Positions 44,502 through 53,316 are shown, counted from the first letter of the stretch. The stretch is 64,000 nt of DNA from Nocardia wallacei (GCF_014466955.1 NZ_AP023396.1:434001-498000); one strand, 5' to 3'. Numbers and translations are program-made. The notes: generated by a model from the sequence alone, not told the origin.

Positions 44502-45545
44502 ATGAACGATTCGGTACACGACAGCGAGGGCCCGGCGGTTGCCGCGGTACCGGCTCGCGCAACACAGGTGGGCGATGACGGACACGCCGTGCCCACCTGC
44601 GCACCTGCCCCGGCTGCGGCGGTAGTAGTCACCGAGGCGCTGACCAAGCGCTATGGCGCGCACACCGCCGTCGACGCGGTGCGCATGACGGTCCGCGCCG
44701 GTGAGATCTACGGCTTCCTCGGCCCGAACGGGGCGGGCAAGACCACGACGTTGCGGATGCTGGTCGGCCTGATCCGGCCTACCTCCGGCACCGCGACCGT
44801 GCTCGGCCGCCGGCCGGGTGACCCGGAGGCGTTGCGGCGCACCGGCGTTCTCATCGAGGGCCCGGGCTTCTACCCGTACCTCTCGGGCCGGGACAACCTG
44901 CGGGTGCTCGCCCGCTATCGCGGGACCGCCGACGGCTCCGGTCGCACCCGGAGCACGCGCGCCCTGCACGACGACGTGGAGCAGGTGCTGCGCCGGGTCG
45001 GCCTCGCCGACCGGGCCGGTGACAAGTTCCGCGCCTACTCCCTGGGCATGAAGCAGCGACTCGGGGTGGCCGCGGCCCTGCTGGGTCATCCCGACCTGCT
45101 CATCCTCGACGAACCCACCAACGGGCTCGACCCGGCCGGTATGGCCGAGATGCGCGAGCTCATCACCGGACTCGCCGCCGACGGGCACACCGTCGTGCTG
45201 TCGTCTCACCTGCTCACCGAGGTGCAGGAGATTTGCGACCGCGTCGGCGTCATCTCGCGGGGCCGCCTGCTCACGGAGGCCACCGTGAGCGAACTGCGCG
45301 GCGCGGCAACGCTTTTCCTGCGGGCAGAACCGGTGGAGCTGGCCTTCCCGGCCGTCCGGCGGGTGGTGGGTGATCGATCCGCGTTGCTGACCGCCGCCGG
45401 CATCAGAGTGGCTGCCGGTACGGCAACGGCGCCGGTGGTGGCGCGCGCGGTGATCGAGGCGGGCGCGGACCTGCTGGAGCTGCGCTCCGACGAAAAGTCG
45501 TTGGAGGAAGTCTTCTTCGAGATGACGAAATTGGAGACAGCGTGA
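44502..45545 (+). CDS. ABC transporter ATP-binding protein
   Basis: 347 residues. Walker A GPNGAGKTT, signature YSLGMKQRLG, Walker B LLILDEPTNGLDP and the switch His in SSHLL, the DrrA/CcmA-like exporter class. An Ala-rich N-terminal extension of ~40 residues precedes the domain. GAAGG before ATG 44502. Coupled to the permease by overlap. Divergent two-component genes suggest stress- or antibiotic-induced control. Confidence 0.93.
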   Translation: MNDSVHDSEGPAVAAVPARATQVGDDGHAVPTCAPAPAAAVVVTEALTKRYGAHTAVDAVRMTVRAGEIYGFLGPNGAGKTTTLRMLVGLIRPTSGTATVLGRRPGDPEALRRTGVLIEGPGFYPYLSGRDNLRVLARYRGTADGSGRTRSTRALHDDVEQVLRRVGLADRAGDKFRAYSLGMKQRLGVAAALLGHPDLLILDEPTNGLDPAGMAEMRELITGLAADGHTVVLSSHLLTEVQEICDRVGVISRGRLLTEATVSELRGAATLFLRAEPVELAFPAVRRVVGDRSALLTAAGIRVAAGTATAPVVARAVIEAGADLLELRSDEKSLEEVFFEMTKLETA

Positions 45546-46393
45546 TGAACGACCTGTTGGCCTGCACCAGAGCCGAATTCGCCCGGCTGCGCAAGTGGCC
45601 CGCGTTCTGGATCGTCCTGGGCACGTGGATTCTGCTGAATCTCGTGTTCGCCTACCTGTTCAACTATCTGGCCTACACCTCCGGCGACAGCACCCGGATG
45701 TCCAACGGCCAGCCGCGCGAGGTGCTGTTGCGGCTGATGCTGCCCGCCGCGGTGCCGGAGGTGTTCACCCAGGGCATGGCGATGTTCGGCGGCGCGCTCA
45801 TGCTGGTGCTGGGCGCGCTGGTGGTCGGCAGCGGCTACGGCTGGGGCAGCTGGAAAACCGTTCTCACCCAGGGCCCTTCGCGGCTCAGCGTGGTCGGTGG
45901 CACGGTGGTGGCGCTGGCCGTCGTGGTGATCGGCCTGGTGCTGGCGGCGTTCGTGATCGACACGGGCGTGGCCGCGGTGATCGGTAGTTTGCAGCACGGA
46001 TCGCTGGCGCTACCGCCGGTGGGTCGGGTTCTGGCCGGAATAGCCACGGGCACAGCGATTCTGGGCATGTGGACGCTCGCGGGCGCGTTGATCGGCGCAG
46101 CCGCCCGCGGCCCCGCGCTGGCAGTAGGACTCGGCGTGGTCTGGGTCCTGGTGGTGGAGAACCTGCTCCGCGGCGTCGGCGCCATCTTCTCCCCGATCCG
46201 CGCGATCACCGACCACCTGCCCGGCACCGCCGCGGGCTCCCTGGCCGGAGCCATGCGCACGGTCCAGGGCGCCGCAACCCCCGGCGTCCTCGACACCCTC
46301 TCCCGCCCCGCCTCCTTTACCGTCCTGGCCGCATACATCGCCGCCTTCACAGCCACCACGGCCTACCTGATCCACCACCGCGACATGACCTGA
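45542..46393 (+). CDS. ABC transporter permease
   Basis: 283 residues with about six TM segments (ABC-2 type), including WPAFWIVLGTWILLNLVFAYLF at the start. It begins at GTG 45542 or ATG 45545, overlapping the ATPase stop. Partner of the preceding ATPase; probable drug, lipid or peptide exporter. An 18-bp terminator follows. Confidence 0.9.
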   Translation: MMNDLLACTRAEFARLRKWPAFWIVLGTWILLNLVFAYLFNYLAYTSGDSTRMSNGQPREVLLRLMLPAAVPEVFTQGMAMFGGALMLVLGALVVGSGYGWGSWKTVLTQGPSRLSVVGGTVVALAVVVIGLVLAAFVIDTGVAAVIGSLQHGSLALPPVGRVLAGIATGTAILGMWTLAGALIGAAARGPALAVGLGVVWVLVVENLLRGVGAIFSPIRAITDHLPGTAAGSLAGAMRTVQGAATPGVLDTLSRPASFTVLAAYIAAFTATTAYLIHHRDMT

Positions 46394-46400
46394 CCTCCAA

Positions 46401-46440
46401 GCCCCACAGCCGCCGGTGCCCCCACCGGCGGCTGTGGGGC
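46401..46440. terminator. Strong bidirectional terminator
   Basis: Perfect 18-bp stem (46401-46418 with 46423-46440) and a CCCC loop, between the convergent permease and DUF4352 genes. Confidence 0.85.
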
Positions 46441-46447
46441 ATTGTGG

Positions 46448-47095
46448 CTATTTCAGCGATGCTTGCACTCCACCGGAGAAAGCGGAGTCATGCAGGATAA
46501 TATGGTCCGGCACGGCATCCGCCGGGACATCGAAAACGATCGTCACGGCCATTTGATTTCCCGGGTTGATTTCATTGGCCATGACCGCCGAGTCGTTCAC
46601 ATTGACCTCCGCCATATAGTCGTTGGCAAATTGGCGGCCCTGCGCATCGACGAGTTTCTGATTCTGGCCGAAATAGGTTTGCGGCTTGGTTCCGATATTG
46701 GTGACCGTCGTGTGAACAAGGACGTAGGTGCCCTGCGCCTCCTTGCGCAGATACGGGTTCGTACCCACGGACCGCCTGCCGGTCTCCACATTGTTCACCA
46801 CGAAAGCAAACTTCCCATCCCTGACCTCGGTGCCGATCGCGGCGGGGACGGGTTCCTGCTCGGCGACCGGGCCAGCCGGTTGAACAGCTGAGACGGCTAC
46901 GCTGCCGGAACGCGTGGGCGCCGGGACAGCATCGTCCTTGTCCATACCCGCTAGGCTCACGAGCCCCGCGCAACCGCCGCACATCACGATCAGTCCACCG
47001 ATCAGAATCCACGGCCAGATAACCCGCTTCTTCGGTGGCGGCGGATAAGGATAATGGTATCCCGGCGGCTGCGCCGGGGGTGGAGGCATGGACAT
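46448..47095 (-). CDS. DUF4352 membrane-anchored protein
   Basis: 215 residues: Pro/Tyr-rich cytoplasmic start, one TM segment (~26-46, ending GGCAGL), a linker, and an extracellular immunoglobulin-like DUF4352 domain (~90-215; VRDGKFAFVVNNVE, YVLVHTTVTNIG). AAGGG 7 bases before ATG 47095. Probable cell-envelope protein; role unknown. Confidence 0.82.
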   Translation of the reverse strand: MSMPPPPAQPPGYHYPYPPPPKKRVIWPWILIGGLIVMCGGCAGLVSLAGMDKDDAVPAPTRSGSVAVSAVQPAGPVAEQEPVPAAIGTEVRDGKFAFVVNNVETGRRSVGTNPYLRKEAQGTYVLVHTTVTNIGTKPQTYFGQNQKLVDAQGRQFANDYMAEVNVNDSAVMANEINPGNQMAVTIVFDVPADAVPDHIILHDSAFSGGVQASLK

Positions 47096-47350
47096 GTCTG
47101 GCCCTTCGGAAAAGGAGAGGAGGTTCCCGGACAGACGTTTGTACCATCCGCAATAGTGCCGAGGTAGGGACCAAAGGCCTCATCCGTTCCCCCAATAATC
47201 GCCGGTATGCCCCAGCGGCGTATGAATACCGTACAACGAATTATTCGACCGGGCATCGCGAGAATCGGAAATATGGAACTGGCCGGGCTCGGGATCAATG
47301 TGGACAACCGGTTGTTGCGTGGCATGACGCTGGAACGCGGCGGGAATAAG

Positions 47351-47424
47351 TGGGCGGTGTGCCCAGTTGCCTTCGTCAGAACGAAGTGGACACGATGTCC
47401 ATTTGATCGGAGGCGGGTCGCCTC
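47351..47424 (+). promoter_or_regulatory. Four consecutive inverted repeats in the leader of the SMR gene
   Basis: Perfect stems in a row: TGGGC/GCCCA (47351-47365), CTTCGT/ACGAAG (47371-47386), TGGACA/TGTCCA (47387-47401) and GAGGCG/CGCCTC (47410-47424), ending 16 bases before the start codon. They may be a structured RNA leader or an operator array. The remaining part of this 345-base gap (47096-47350) shows nothing else I recognise. Confidence 0.5.
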
Positions 47425-47440
47425 GGTGAGGAGTAGCGGG

Positions 47441-47761
47441 ATGAACTGGCTGTTGCTGGGCGTGGCAGGGCTGATCGAGATCGCTTGGTCGCAGAGCATC
47501 AAGCCGACGCAGGGGTTCAGCAGGCCGCTGCCGACGCTGCTGTGCTTCTTGCTGGCGGCGGCCGCGGTGTATCTGCTCTCGGTGGCGATGCAGTCGTTGC
47601 CGGTGGGGACCGCGTACGCGGTGTTCACCGGGATCGGCGCGGTCGGCGCCATCGGGTTGGGGATCGTTGTGCAGAAAGATCCGTTGAGCGCCGGACGGGC
47701 GCTGGCGCTGGCCTTGATCGTGGGCGGCATCGTGCTGGCGAGGGTCACCAATCCGGAGTAG
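47441..47761 (+). CDS. sugE: Small multidrug resistance protein, SugE/Gdx type
   Basis: 106 residues with four TM helices. The essential Glu13 is in GLIEIAWS, and SLPVGTAYAVFTGIGAVGA is characteristic of the SugE/Gdx branch, which exports guanidinium in other bacteria. It acts as an antiparallel dimer. Start ATG 47441 has GAGGAG 7 bases upstream; the open frame runs further up but without homology. The leader contains four inverted repeats. Confidence 0.9.
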   Translation: MNWLLLGVAGLIEIAWSQSIKPTQGFSRPLPTLLCFLLAAAAVYLLSVAMQSLPVGTAYAVFTGIGAVGAIGLGIVVQKDPLSAGRALALALIVGGIVLARVTNPE

Positions 47762-47853
47762 ATGACCGCTCGACCCTCGCGAAGGGGTACGGGAGAGGAA
47801 AGGAGCCGGTAGGTTCGGGCGGGACGGCACTCCACTCACGTGAAAGGACAGTG

Positions 47854-48297
47854 ATGCCAACACGTACCGCGCGTACCGCTTGGACCGGAGGTCTGCAGGA
47901 TGGCTCCGGGCAGGTCGAGCTGGCCAGTTCCGGCGTCGGCAAGTTCGACGTGTCGTTCCCGAAGCGGACCGCCGACGCCGCCGACGGGACCACCAGCCCG
48001 GAGGAGCTGATCGCGGCCGCGCACTCGTCGTGCTACGCCATGGCGCTGTCGGGGCAGATCGGTAATGCCGGTGGCACCGTGCGGAGCCTGGACGTCAACG
48101 CCGATGTCACGCTGGGCCCGGACCCGGCGGGCGGATTCCACATCAGCAACATCAAGCTGACCGTGCGCGGCAGGGTCGACGGGCTCGACGCCGCCGGGTT
48201 CCAGGCGGCGGCCGAGGGCGCCAAGGTCGGTTGCCCGATCAGCAAGGCCCTCGCCGGTGTGGGCACCATCGAACTGGATGCCGCACTGGAGTCCTGA
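47854..48297 (+). CDS. osmC: OsmC-family peroxiredoxin
   Basis: 147 residues. The reactive Cys pair is in SPEELIAAAHSSCYAMALS and EGAKVGCPISKAL; the Arg/Glu partners are conserved. It reduces organic hydroperoxides in the cytoplasm. AAGGA lies 5 bases before ATG 47854. Followed by a bidirectional hairpin. Confidence 0.92.
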   Translation: MPTRTARTAWTGGLQDGSGQVELASSGVGKFDVSFPKRTADAADGTTSPEELIAAAHSSCYAMALSGQIGNAGGTVRSLDVNADVTLGPDPAGGFHISNIKLTVRGRVDGLDAAGFQAAAEGAKVGCPISKALAGVGTIELDAALES

Positions 48298-48310
48298 ACT
48301 CGAAGCGCGG

Positions 48311-48335
48311 GGGCGGTGCCACGGCGGCACCGCCC
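48311..48335. terminator. Hairpin between osmC and cbtA
   Basis: Perfect 10-bp stem GGGCGGTGCC/GGCACCGCCC with loop ACGGC, between convergent genes. Confidence 0.75.
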
Positions 48336-48359
48336 TTACGCTGTGTCGGAGTACAGCTC

Positions 48360-49097
48360 TCAGGCCGTGACGGTCTCCTCGCGCTCCGCGAATTCGGTCA
48401 GGGTCGCGAAGGCCAGGCCCAGAGCCGCCCACAGGGTTGCCGTGACCGCCAGCGAGGACACCCGGAACTGCCACAGCAAGGTGGCCGGGAAGTCGTCGCT
48501 CACCTCGTTCACCCCCGGCAGCGCGACGTAACCGATCGCCGTCACGATCAGAAAAGCCGCCACGGCCGCGACCATTCGGATCGTGCCCAGCCGAACCGAC
48601 AGCAGCCGATGCGCGAACACCGCGGCACCCACCGCCGCCAACCCGAGCAGTACCGCGGCCACCCACAGCAGCGTGCGATCGTTGATGGTGTCGGGCTCGC
48701 CCACCGCGGGCGGGTTGGCGGGGTACTTGAAGAACGGCACCGCGCTGATCGCCAGCCACCCGCACAGTGCCAGCGCCACAGCCAGTTTCGGCCCGGACAG
48801 GCCGGTGTGCCGCCGAGCCACGGTGGCGACGGCCGCGAAGATCGCGCCCAGCGCCAGCCCGCTCGATCCGAGCGCCAGGAACTCGCCGAACTTCTGCCCG
48901 CCCCGGCTGACCAGCGGCTCCTCGGAATCACCGTGCGAATGGCCGGCTTCCGAATGCCCCGCCTCCTCCAGCGCGATGGCCGACTCGACCTTCGGCTCGC
49001 CGACAACGAATCCGACGGTGCCCGCCAGCAATCCGGCGATCAGTCCGGCCAGCAGGCCGCGCAGCAGCAGAGTCTTGACAGAACCCGTCAGTGGCAC
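48360..49097 (-). CDS. cbtA: Cobalt transporter subunit CbtA
   Basis: 245-residue membrane protein with about five to six TM segments and a His-rich loop (GHSEAGHSHGDS) that can bind metal. Family assigned from association with CbtB and B12 riboswitches. Start GTG 49097 overlaps cbtB by 10 bases; the longer frame upstream is a shadow of cbtB and the riboswitch. Confidence 0.87.
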   Translation of the reverse strand: MPLTGSVKTLLLRGLLAGLIAGLLAGTVGFVVGEPKVESAIALEEAGHSEAGHSHGDSEEPLVSRGGQKFGEFLALGSSGLALGAIFAAVATVARRHTGLSGPKLAVALALCGWLAISAVPFFKYPANPPAVGEPDTINDRTLLWVAAVLLGLAAVGAAVFAHRLLSVRLGTIRMVAAVAAFLIVTAIGYVALPGVNEVSDDFPATLLWQFRVSSLAVTATLWAALGLAFATLTEFAEREETVTA

Positions 49098-49282
49098 GGG
49101 ACGCCCAGCAGATGCCGCCCGTCGTGCATCAGCTCGTGCAGATACATCCCGCTCCGGGAGATCGCGCCCTGATCGAAGCCGACCAGATACAGCGTGAGCA
49201 GCGCCAACAGGACGACGCCCACCGTCACGAGTACGGCGGCAAGGGAATCGGCTGCGCGACCGGGGGTATGCGCAATGGCCAT
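49088..49282 (-). CDS. cbtB: Cobalt transporter subunit CbtB
   Basis: 64 residues, one TM segment (~14-36) and the family's C-terminal His motif HELMHDGRHLLGVPCH, a likely cobalt site. Start ATG 49282 has GGAGGA upstream. Immediately downstream of a cobalamin riboswitch and overlapping cbtA, so the pair is a B12-repressed cobalt importer. Confidence 0.9.
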   Translation of the reverse strand: MAIAHTPGRAADSLAAVLVTVGVVLLALLTLYLVGFDQGAISRSGMYLHELMHDGRHLLGVPCH

Positions 49283-49299
49283 GATGGTCCTCCTTCGGG

Positions 49300-49422
49300 G
49301 ATGTTCGCGTCCCCGCGAGCGGGTCGAGCTCGACGGTGCCGGTGTCTGGCTGTCCGGCGGGTGCCGGATCACAGTGGCGCGACCGCCCCGGAATCACACC
49401 GGGTTACCGCGTCACCGTCGCT
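49300..49422 (-). promoter_or_regulatory. Cobalamin riboswitch
   Basis: On the minus strand the leader of cbtB contains ACCCGGTGTGATTCCGGGGC, then GTCGCGCCACTGTGAT, then the B12 box GCCAGACACC (49341-49350), the conserved core of cobalamin riboswitches in the right order. High cobalamin should reduce expression of cbtBA. Boundaries are approximate. Confidence 0.9.
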
Positions 49423-49430
49423 CTTGTCTC

Positions 49431-52160
49431 ATGAACTGTGACACCCTGTGTTACGTGCCGTCAACTTCGCGACCGGCAACGAGCCACCGCCTCCGACTGT
49501 CGATCGGCGTCGCCGCGGCGGTCGTCGCCGTGCTGGTGGTCGCCGCGATCGTGGTCGCGGTGCGGTCGCAGCCGGGGACGCAGCGGACCTTCCCGTGTCC
49601 CGGCGACAGTGTGTCGGCGGCAGCGGACTGGGCGCCGTCGTCGCGGTCGTTCACCGCCGGGTACGAGGGGCATCCCTTCGTGGGCAACGGGTATCTCGGT
49701 CTGCGGGTGCCGCCCGCGGGCACGGGTTATGTGGAAACCGGCGAGATCACCGGCTACCCGATGTATACGCCGCGCTACGACGGCGCGTTCGCGGCCGGAC
49801 TCTACGCCCGCGATCCGGCCGTGGCGGGCGGCCTGGAAGTCGCTGCGGCGCTACCGAACTGGTCGACGCTGCGGGTCGGCGTCGGTGACGAGACCTTCTC
49901 GTCCGCGACGCCGCCCGCCCAGGTATCGAATTTCCGGCAGACCCAGTACCTGCGCTGCGGGCTGGTTCGCACCGAACTGACCTGGACCACCCGCGACGGC
50001 CGTGCCACCGATCTGGCCTACGACGTGCTCACCGACCGCACCGACCAGCACGCGGCGGCGGTGCACCTGACCCTGACACCGCACTGGAGCGGGCAGGCGA
50101 CCGTCACCGACCTGATCGACTACGCGGGCGCTCGCCGCCTGGACCGGACCGCCGCCACGGCGCAACCGCCGCTGGTGAGTACCGAATTCCGCACCAGGAC
50201 AACGAATGTCGCGGGCACGGTGGCATCGGTGCTCGACGTCGGCGCGGCGGCGATCCGGCCGCAGGATTCCGGGCAGCAGGCGACGGTGCCGGTGTCGTCC
50301 GGGCAACCGTACGAGATCACCAAGTTCGTCGGCGTCGACACCGCGCTCACCGCCGCAGACCCCGCCCGGTCCGCGACCGATGCGGCACAGCGTGGCGCGA
50401 CGCGCGGCTGGTCGAAAGTACTTGCGGCGCAATCGGAAGCCTGGCGGCAGCTGTGGGATTCCGATATCGAGGTACCCGGTCGGCCGGACGTGCAACTGTG
50501 GGCCCGAGGCGCGCTCTATTCGCTCTATTCGGCGACGAATTCCCGGCAGGACAACAGCATTCCGCCCACCGGATTGAGTAGCGACAACTACGGCGGCCTC
50601 ATTTTCTGGGATGCCGACATCTGGATGTACCCGGGTCTACTGCAATTGCATCCCGAATTGGCGCGCTCGGTCGTCGAGTACCGCTACAAGACCCTGCCCG
50701 CGGCTCGTGAGAACGCGCGGCGGCTCGGCTATTCCGGCGCCTTCTATCCGTGGACCAGCGCGAGCACCGGCGACCTCTGGAGCGAATGTCACAGCTGGTC
50801 GCCGCCGCACTGCGTCACCCAGATCCATCTGCAGGGCGATATCGCGCTCGCCGCCTGGCAGTACTACCTGGCCACCAAGGACCTCGACTACCTGCGTGAC
50901 CGCGTCTGGCCGATCATGTCGGACCTCGCCGAGTTCTGGGCCGCGCGGGTGAGCGCGAACCCCGACGGCAGCTATTCGATTCGCGATGTGGCCGGGCCGG
51001 ACGAATACAGCAACGGCGTCGACGACGGCGCGTACACCAACGGCGTGGCCGCGGTGACACTGCGGAACGCGACGACCGCGGCCGCCCTCGTCGGCGCGCC
51101 CGCGCCACCGGAATGGACGGCCGTCGCCGACCGCCTGCGCATGCCCTTCGACCCACGCGAGGGCATCTTCGTGCAGTACGACGGCTATCGTGGGGAACGG
51201 CTCAAACAGGCCGATACGGTATTGCTGCAATATCCCCTGGAATGGCCGATGCCGCCCGAGGTGGCCGCGCGCACCCTCGACTACTACGCCGAGCGCACCG
51301 ACCCGGACGGGCCCGCCATGACCGACTCGGTCCATCAGATCGACGCCGCCGCGAACGGCGAGCCGGGCTGTGCGGTCGGCACCTATCTGGACCGTTCGGC
51401 GCGGCCGTTCGCCCGTCCGCCGTTCGGCCGGTTCGCGGAGGCGCGCGGCGAGAAGGCCGGGGCCGCCGATCCGCTGGCCGGTTCGCCCGCCTTCGACTTC
51501 ACCACTCTCGCAGGCGGTTTCGTGCAGGAGTTCACCAACGGACTGGCGGGACTGCGGCTGCGGGAGGATCGGGTGCGGCTGGATCCGGTGCTGCCGCCGC
51601 AACTCTCCGACGGCGTGGTGGTGCGCGGACTGCACTGGCAGGGCCGGGTTTTCGACGTGTCGGTGGGCCCCGAGCACAGCACCGTCACGCTGCGATCGGG
51701 AGCACCGCTGCCGGTGGAGACGAAAAACGGTGTGCGCCAGGCCGACCCGGGCGAGTCGCTGCGACTACCCACCCGCCGCCCCGACCGGGCGCCCACGGTG
51801 GACGCCGCCGACTGCAAGACCGTCCTCGCGTCCAGCGAACAGCCCGGCGCCTACGCCGAGGCCGCGGTCGACGGCAACTCGGCCACCAGCTGGCTACCCG
51901 CCACCGCCACCGCCGACCTGACCGTCGACCTCGGGCAGGTCGACGCGGTGGTGAAGGTCGCCCCCGAATGGCGCGGCCCGCCCCCGGCCGCGTACGACAT
52001 CGCCGTCTCCCGCGACAACCGGACCTGGGCCACGGTGCCGCGGGCGGCCGACGGCGCGCTGATGACACCGTCGTACGCGCGCTACGTGCGCGTACGGATA
52101 GACGGCGCCGATACCGGCGCGTCGGCCGGAATCCGGGAGTTGGACGTCGTCACCCGGTAG
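49431..52160 (+). CDS. Membrane-anchored GH65 glycosidase (acid-trehalase-like)
   Basis: 909 residues. One TM anchor (~25-46) leads to an extracellular enzyme: GH65 N-terminal sandwich (~60-330), (alpha/alpha)6 barrel with FWDADIWMYPGLLQLHPELA and the catalytic acid Glu525 in AGPDEYSNGVDDGAYTN, and a C-terminal F5/8-type (discoidin-like) carbohydrate-binding domain (~780-909). It resembles acid trehalases; kojibiose- or other disaccharide-active GH65 enzymes are alternatives. The start is uncertain (ATG 49431 or GTG 49455), with no ribosome site. Divergent from cbtB, its promoter must lie within the riboswitch DNA. Confidence 0.85.
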   Translation: MNCDTLCYVPSTSRPATSHRLRLSIGVAAAVVAVLVVAAIVVAVRSQPGTQRTFPCPGDSVSAAADWAPSSRSFTAGYEGHPFVGNGYLGLRVPPAGTGYVETGEITGYPMYTPRYDGAFAAGLYARDPAVAGGLEVAAALPNWSTLRVGVGDETFSSATPPAQVSNFRQTQYLRCGLVRTELTWTTRDGRATDLAYDVLTDRTDQHAAAVHLTLTPHWSGQATVTDLIDYAGARRLDRTAATAQPPLVSTEFRTRTTNVAGTVASVLDVGAAAIRPQDSGQQATVPVSSGQPYEITKFVGVDTALTAADPARSATDAAQRGATRGWSKVLAAQSEAWRQLWDSDIEVPGRPDVQLWARGALYSLYSATNSRQDNSIPPTGLSSDNYGGLIFWDADIWMYPGLLQLHPELARSVVEYRYKTLPAARENARRLGYSGAFYPWTSASTGDLWSECHSWSPPHCVTQIHLQGDIALAAWQYYLATKDLDYLRDRVWPIMSDLAEFWAARVSANPDGSYSIRDVAGPDEYSNGVDDGAYTNGVAAVTLRNATTAAALVGAPAPPEWTAVADRLRMPFDPREGIFVQYDGYRGERLKQADTVLLQYPLEWPMPPEVAARTLDYYAERTDPDGPAMTDSVHQIDAAANGEPGCAVGTYLDRSARPFARPPFGRFAEARGEKAGAADPLAGSPAFDFTTLAGGFVQEFTNGLAGLRLREDRVRLDPVLPPQLSDGVVVRGLHWQGRVFDVSVGPEHSTVTLRSGAPLPVETKNGVRQADPGESLRLPTRRPDRAPTVDAADCKTVLASSEQPGAYAEAAVDGNSATSWLPATATADLTVDLGQVDAVVKVAPEWRGPPPAAYDIAVSRDNRTWATVPRAADGALMTPSYARYVRVRIDGADTGASAGIRELDVVTR

Positions 52161-52178
52161 CGACCCCGGGCGATTCCG

Positions 52179-52490
52179 CTAGGACTTCGCCGGAACGTCG
52201 AGCACGACCTCGAACTCCAGCAGCGACGCCCCGGTCGACACCGGCTTGCGGGACGGGTCGCCCGCGTGCGCCTCCTTGGCCGGGCCGTCCCGCCACGCCG
52301 CGAAGGACTCCTCGGAATCCCACTGCGTCACAACGAAATACCGGTTGTCACCGGCCACCGGGCGCAGCAACTGGAAGCCCAGGAAGCCGGGCGAATTGTC
52401 GACGGCGTGCGCGCGGTGCGCGAACCGCTTCTCCAGTTCGGGGCCCGCGCCCTCGGGCACCTCGATCGCATTGATCTTCACAACAGCCAT
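52179..52490 (-). CDS. mhuD: Haem-degrading monooxygenase MhuD
   Basis: 103 residues, ABM fold. It closely resembles mycobacterial MhuD (MAVVKINAIEVPEGAGPELE; FAHRAHAV), and the functional residues Asn7, Trp66 and His75 are at the same positions. It opens haem to release iron. ATG 52490 with TAGCCT 7 bases upstream (leaderless). Divergent from the hydrolase, as Rv3592/Rv3591c. Confidence 0.95.
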   Translation of the reverse strand: MAVVKINAIEVPEGAGPELEKRFAHRAHAVDNSPGFLGFQLLRPVAGDNRYFVVTQWDSEESFAAWRDGPAKEAHAGDPSRKPVSTGASLLEFEVVLDVPAKS

Positions 52491-52497
52491 GCGCACC

Positions 52498-52503
52498 AGG
52501 CTA
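52498..52503 (-). promoter_or_regulatory. -10 element for mhuD
   Basis: TAGCCT on the minus strand with a 7-base spacer to ATG 52490. Confidence 0.55.
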
Positions 52504-52535
52504 GCGCCGTGGGCGGAACCGGGTCGGCGCGGACG

Positions 52536-52541
52536 TATTGT
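52536..52541 (+). promoter_or_regulatory. -10 element for the alpha/beta hydrolase
   Basis: TATTGT with a 7-base spacer to ATG 52549. The two divergent -10 boxes are only 32 bases apart, so the -35 regions overlap. Confidence 0.55.
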
Positions 52542-52548
52542 CGAGCCG

Positions 52549-53316
52549 ATGCTGTACGACGAGGGTGGCGCCGGTGTGCCGATTCTGCTGCTGCACGGAT
52601 TGATGGGCAGCGCCCGCACATGGCGCGGGCACCTGCCGTGGCTGCGGGAGTTCGGCCACGTCTACACCTTCGACGCGGCGGGGCACGGCCGTCCCGCACC
52701 GGCCGAACTCACCACCGAGTCCTTCGTCGCCGATCTGGCGGCGGCCACGTCGGACATCACCGAATCCATGGTGGTGATCGGGCATTCCATGGGCGGGCTG
52801 CACGGCTGGGTCTTCGCCGCCGCCTACCCCGAGCGGGTGCGGGGCCTGGTGGTCGAGGACATCGCACCGGATTTCCGCGGTCGCACGGCCCGCGACTGGG
52901 CGGCCATGATCGAGGCCTGGCCGCAGCCGTTCCCCGACGAGGCCGCGGTGCTGGACTACTTCGGCCCGGTCGCCGGTCGCTATTTCCTGAACTCGTTCGA
53001 GCACGGCCCAGACGGCTACCGGCTGCACGGTACGGTCGCCACCTTCCGTGACATCTCCGAGGAGTGGGGCGGCCGCGACTTCTGGGACCAGTGGCGGGCG
53101 GTGCGGGCTCCCGCGCTCCTGCTCGAGGGCGAGCACACCATCACCCCGCCCGGCCAGATGCGCGAGATGGCCGAGGTCCACCCGGACGCCCGGTATGTAC
53201 TGATTCCCGACGCGGGCCACCTCGTCCACGACGACCAGCCGCAGCGCTACCGAGCCGAGATCGAGCGATTCCTGCGAGCGCTGCAGGGCCTTGGCTACCT
53301 GCGAAAACAGATTTGA
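52549..53316 (+). CDS. Alpha/beta hydrolase
   Basis: 255 residues. Oxyanion segment LLLHGLMGSARTW, nucleophile elbow GHSMGG (Ser ~82), acid in the LLEGEHT region and catalytic His in DAGHLVHDDQP. Counterpart of Rv3591c. Leaderless ATG 52549. Substrate unknown. Confidence 0.92.
   Translation: MLYDEGGAGVPILLLHGLMGSARTWRGHLPWLREFGHVYTFDAAGHGRPAPAELTTESFVADLAAATSDITESMVVIGHSMGGLHGWVFAAAYPERVRGLVVEDIAPDFRGRTARDWAAMIEAWPQPFPDEAAVLDYFGPVAGRYFLNSFEHGPDGYRLHGTVATFRDISEEWGGRDFWDQWRAVRAPALLLEGEHTITPPGQMREMAEVHPDARYVLIPDAGHLVHDDQPQRYRAEIERFLRALQGLGYLRKQI

Noticed and set aside
47351..47424. Guanidine-II (mini-ykkC) or guanidine-III riboswitch before sugE
   Set aside because: The hairpins lack the paired ACGR tetraloops and the pseudoknot core expected of those classes.
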